Below, in pieces: positions 6,322 through 7,654 of a DNA stretch of 7,654 bases. Below the pieces are notes generated by a model. It saw only the letters and a list, made by a program, of their open reading frames with translations, ran no database searches and was not told the DNA's origin. Position numbers and translations under genes: made by a program. Origin of the DNA: an uncultured Eubacteriales bacterium (GTDB taxonomy: Bacteria; Bacillota_A; Clostridia; Christensenellales; Aristaeellaceae). Location of the stretch: NCBI GenBank assembly GCA_902766515.1, contig CACXEB010000509.1:1-7654 (forward strand), written 5' to 3'. The number at the start of each line of letters is the position of its first letter. The stretch's first letter is position 1.

Positions 6322-7581
6322 TTATCTTCCCCTGCGGCCGCCGCCGCCCCAGCCGCCCTGGGATCCCCATCCTCCCTGGGAACCCCAGCCGCCCTGGCTG
6401 TCCTGTGTGCCCCAGCCGCCTTGACCGCCACGGCCGCCCATGCCGCCGCGGCCGCCCATCATCTGGTTGGGCAGGGTATTCAGGGTCTGGCCGTTGGCGA
6501 TGATGGTGCCGCCGTTGTAGACGCCGCTGCCGTCGTAGTCGAATGTGTTGCTGCCGGTCACGTTGACGATGCCGCCGTTGACGGTCAGGTTGCCGTTGGA
6601 GTCGACGCCGTCGGTATCGCCGGCGCCCATGCGGATGTTCAGGTCGCCGCCGTTGATCTCCAGGTTCACCTGGTAGGACCGGGACTTCCGCGCGGCGTTG
6701 ATGCCGTCGTCCCAGGACTGGATGTTCAGCGTGCCGTCGTTGATCTGGATATAGGTGCCTTCCAGGCCTTCCTTGGCGCTGATGGTGATATTCCCGCCGT
6801 CGATCTGGAGCACGGAGGTAGCGTGGATGCCGTCATCCCCGGCACTGATGGTCATGTCGCCGCCGCTGATGTAGATGTAGCCGAGGGTATCGTCGTCGTT
6901 GTTTTCGGCGTGCAGACCGTCGGTGCCCGCCTGCAGCCGGAACGTGCCGCCGGCCACCCGGATGGAATCGTTGGCTTCGAAGGCCTTGGTCGCGGCGGTG
7001 ATGTCATAGACCCCGCCGGTGACCTTCAGGTCGTCCTTGGAGACAACGCCCACGTCCGAGGAACTGATCGTCAGCGTGGCCGTGCCGTTCAGCACCAGAT
7101 CCGAGCGGGAGAAGATCACGCCGTCGGTCTTGACCGTGCCGTCGGTCCGGAACGTACCGGTGACGGAAAGCGCGCTGTCCGCGCTGGTCGTCACGAATAC
7201 CTTATCCGCGGAAACCACATAGATGCAGGGAAAATCGCTGTTGGTGAGGTTCAGGCCGTCGAGTACCAGCTGCACCTTGGCGTCGTCCGGCGCTTCCACG
7301 CGGATGGTGACGCCGCTGGCGGTGCCGCTGAGTACATAAACGCCTGCCCCGTCGATGAGAATGTCACTGCCGGAGGTGACTGTCAGGGTCTTCGCCCCGC
7401 TCAGGTCCGCCGTCTGCTTGAGGTCGCGGCTGGTGAACTGGTCCTCCGCCGTATAGACGGGCGTATAGTCCGCCGCCTGGGCGGGCAGGGCTGTCAGGGT
7501 CATCCAGCAGCAGGCGACGATCGCCATCGCAAGCGCTGTAAGTGTCCGTACCATTGTCTTCAGATTCTTCCTCTTTGTCAT
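6322..7581 (-). CDS. Secreted Cthe_2159-type carbohydrate-binding beta-helix protein with Gly/Trp/Arg-rich tail
   Basis: 419 residues from ATG 7581. A signal peptide (basic MTKRKNLKTMVR, hydrophobic core, cleavage likely at AQA|AD near 36) is followed by a repetitive beta-strand region (about 60-365) of the Cthe_2159 / former DUF4353 family (PF14262-type): repeated strand-turn units such as LNGTATLTI, VTGGVYDIT, INGGDLNI, VNGGIVNV, and acidic turns GTDGLHA (219-225), GDDGIHA (248-254), WDDGINA (290-296) and DTDGVDS (322-328). The founding member from Clostridium thermocellum folds as a right-handed beta-helix and binds cellulose and polygalacturonate-type polymers. The last ~44 residues are a low-complexity GGRGGMGGRGG then QGGWGSQGGWGSQ tail. 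The protein has no sorting motif or membrane anchor, so it is probably released or loosely wall-bound. Catalytic activity is not established. Confidence 0.85.
   Translation of the reverse strand: MTKRKNLKTMVRTLTALAMAIVACCWMTLTALPAQAADYTPVYTAEDQFTSRDLKQTADLSGAKTLTVTSGSDILIDGAGVYVLSGTASGVTIRVEAPDDAKVQLVLDGLNLTNSDFPCIYVVSADKVFVTTSADSALSVTGTFRTDGTVKTDGVIFSRSDLVLNGTATLTISSSDVGVVSKDDLKVTGGVYDITAATKAFEANDSIRVAGGTFRLQAGTDGLHAENNDDDTLGYIYISGGDMTISAGDDGIHATSVLQIDGGNITISAKEGLEGTYIQINDGTLNIQSWDDGINAARKSRSYQVNLEINGGDLNIRMGAGDTDGVDSNGNLTVNGGIVNVTGSNTFDYDGSGVYNGGTIIANGQTLNTLPNQMMGGRGGMGGRGGQGGWGTQDSQGGWGSQGGWGSQGGWGGGGRRGR
6347..6424 (-). repeat. 18-bp imperfect tandem repeat encoding the Gly-Trp tail
   Basis: Units at 6347-6364, 6365-6382 and 6383-6400, plus a partial copy at 6410-6424 after a 9-bp interruption, share CCCCAGCCGCCCTGG (plus-strand reading). 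On the minus strand they encode repeated QGGWGS-like units at the C-terminus of the secreted protein. The repeat length is a multiple of three, so copy number can change without frameshift. Confidence 0.8.
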
Positions 7582-7589
7582 GAGGTCCA

Positions 7590-7597
7590 CCTTCCTT
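7590..7597 (-). promoter_or_regulatory. Ribosome binding site fixing the ATG 7581 start
   Basis: Read on the minus strand, AAGGAAGG ends 8 nt before ATG 7581. An in-frame GTG at 7590 overlaps the site and is unlikely to be the start. Confidence 0.75.
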
Positions 7598-7613
7598 TCC
7601 TGAAGATGGGACC

Positions 7614-7622
7614 ATCATAGCA
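7614..7622 (-). promoter_or_regulatory. Probable extended -10 promoter of the beta-helix protein gene
   Basis: On the minus strand TGCTATGAT fits an extended -10 (TGn plus TATGAT, five of six matches). No good -35 is seen at the standard distance; only an AT-rich stretch precedes it, which suggests dependence on the extended -10 and possibly an activator. The start of transcription would be near 7607. Confidence 0.5.
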
Positions 7623-7654
7623 GGGAATCCTTAAACAAAACTAAAGTGTGAAAA

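Noticed and set aside
6421..7620. 399-residue open frame on the plus strand opposite the beta-helix protein gene
   Set aside because: Composition is dominated by Ala, Val, Gly and Asp with no motif. The minus strand encodes a signal peptide, family motifs and a good ribosome site.
1..7654. tRNA, rRNA, CRISPR array or integrase attachment site
   Set aside because: No cloverleaf-like segment, no regularly spaced direct repeats with unique spacers, and no recombinase gene were seen on either strand.

Overview
The window looks like chromosomal DNA of a fairly GC-rich, Gram-positive-type Clostridia, probably a gut or rumen carbohydrate degrader. The reasons are an LplABC-type sugar ABC transporter without its own ATPase gene, strong AGGAGG-like ribosome sites with GTG/TTG starts, a sigma-A promoter close to consensus, and a secreted Cthe_2159-type beta-helix protein. 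A Christensenellales/Aristaeellaceae-like source is my guess and is not proven by the sequence.

Bases 1-4547, plus strand, hold a sugar-uptake operon. It contains the C-terminal end of an LplA-type solute-binding lipoprotein, a strong internal hairpin with a T-run, an LplB-type permease, a second permease with an unusual ~400-residue membrane-anchored N-terminal extension, and an AraC-family regulator with a cupin sensor domain. The binding protein would capture an oligosaccharide, the two permeases would form the channel, an ATPase encoded elsewhere (MsmX type) would power it, and the AraC protein probably senses sugar and controls the operon. A terminator at 4604-4640 closes the operon.

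Bases 4660-6290 form a self-contained single-gene unit of visibly lower GC. A 40-bp near-perfect palindrome overlaps the -35 box of a strong extended -10 promoter. This drives a Schlafen AlbA_2 / HATPase_c_4-type protein with a C-terminal winged helix, and the unit ends in a 14-bp perfect hairpin. It resembles an autoregulated accessory or defence-type regulator inserted between metabolic genes.

Bases 6322-7654, minus strand, hold a secreted Cthe_2159-type carbohydrate-binding beta-helix protein with a Gly/Trp/Arg-rich repeat tail, and its promoter at the right edge. It is transcribed convergently toward the AlbA_2 gene.

The two items most worth following up are the extended permease at 1500-3578 and the palindrome-controlled AlbA_2 unit.
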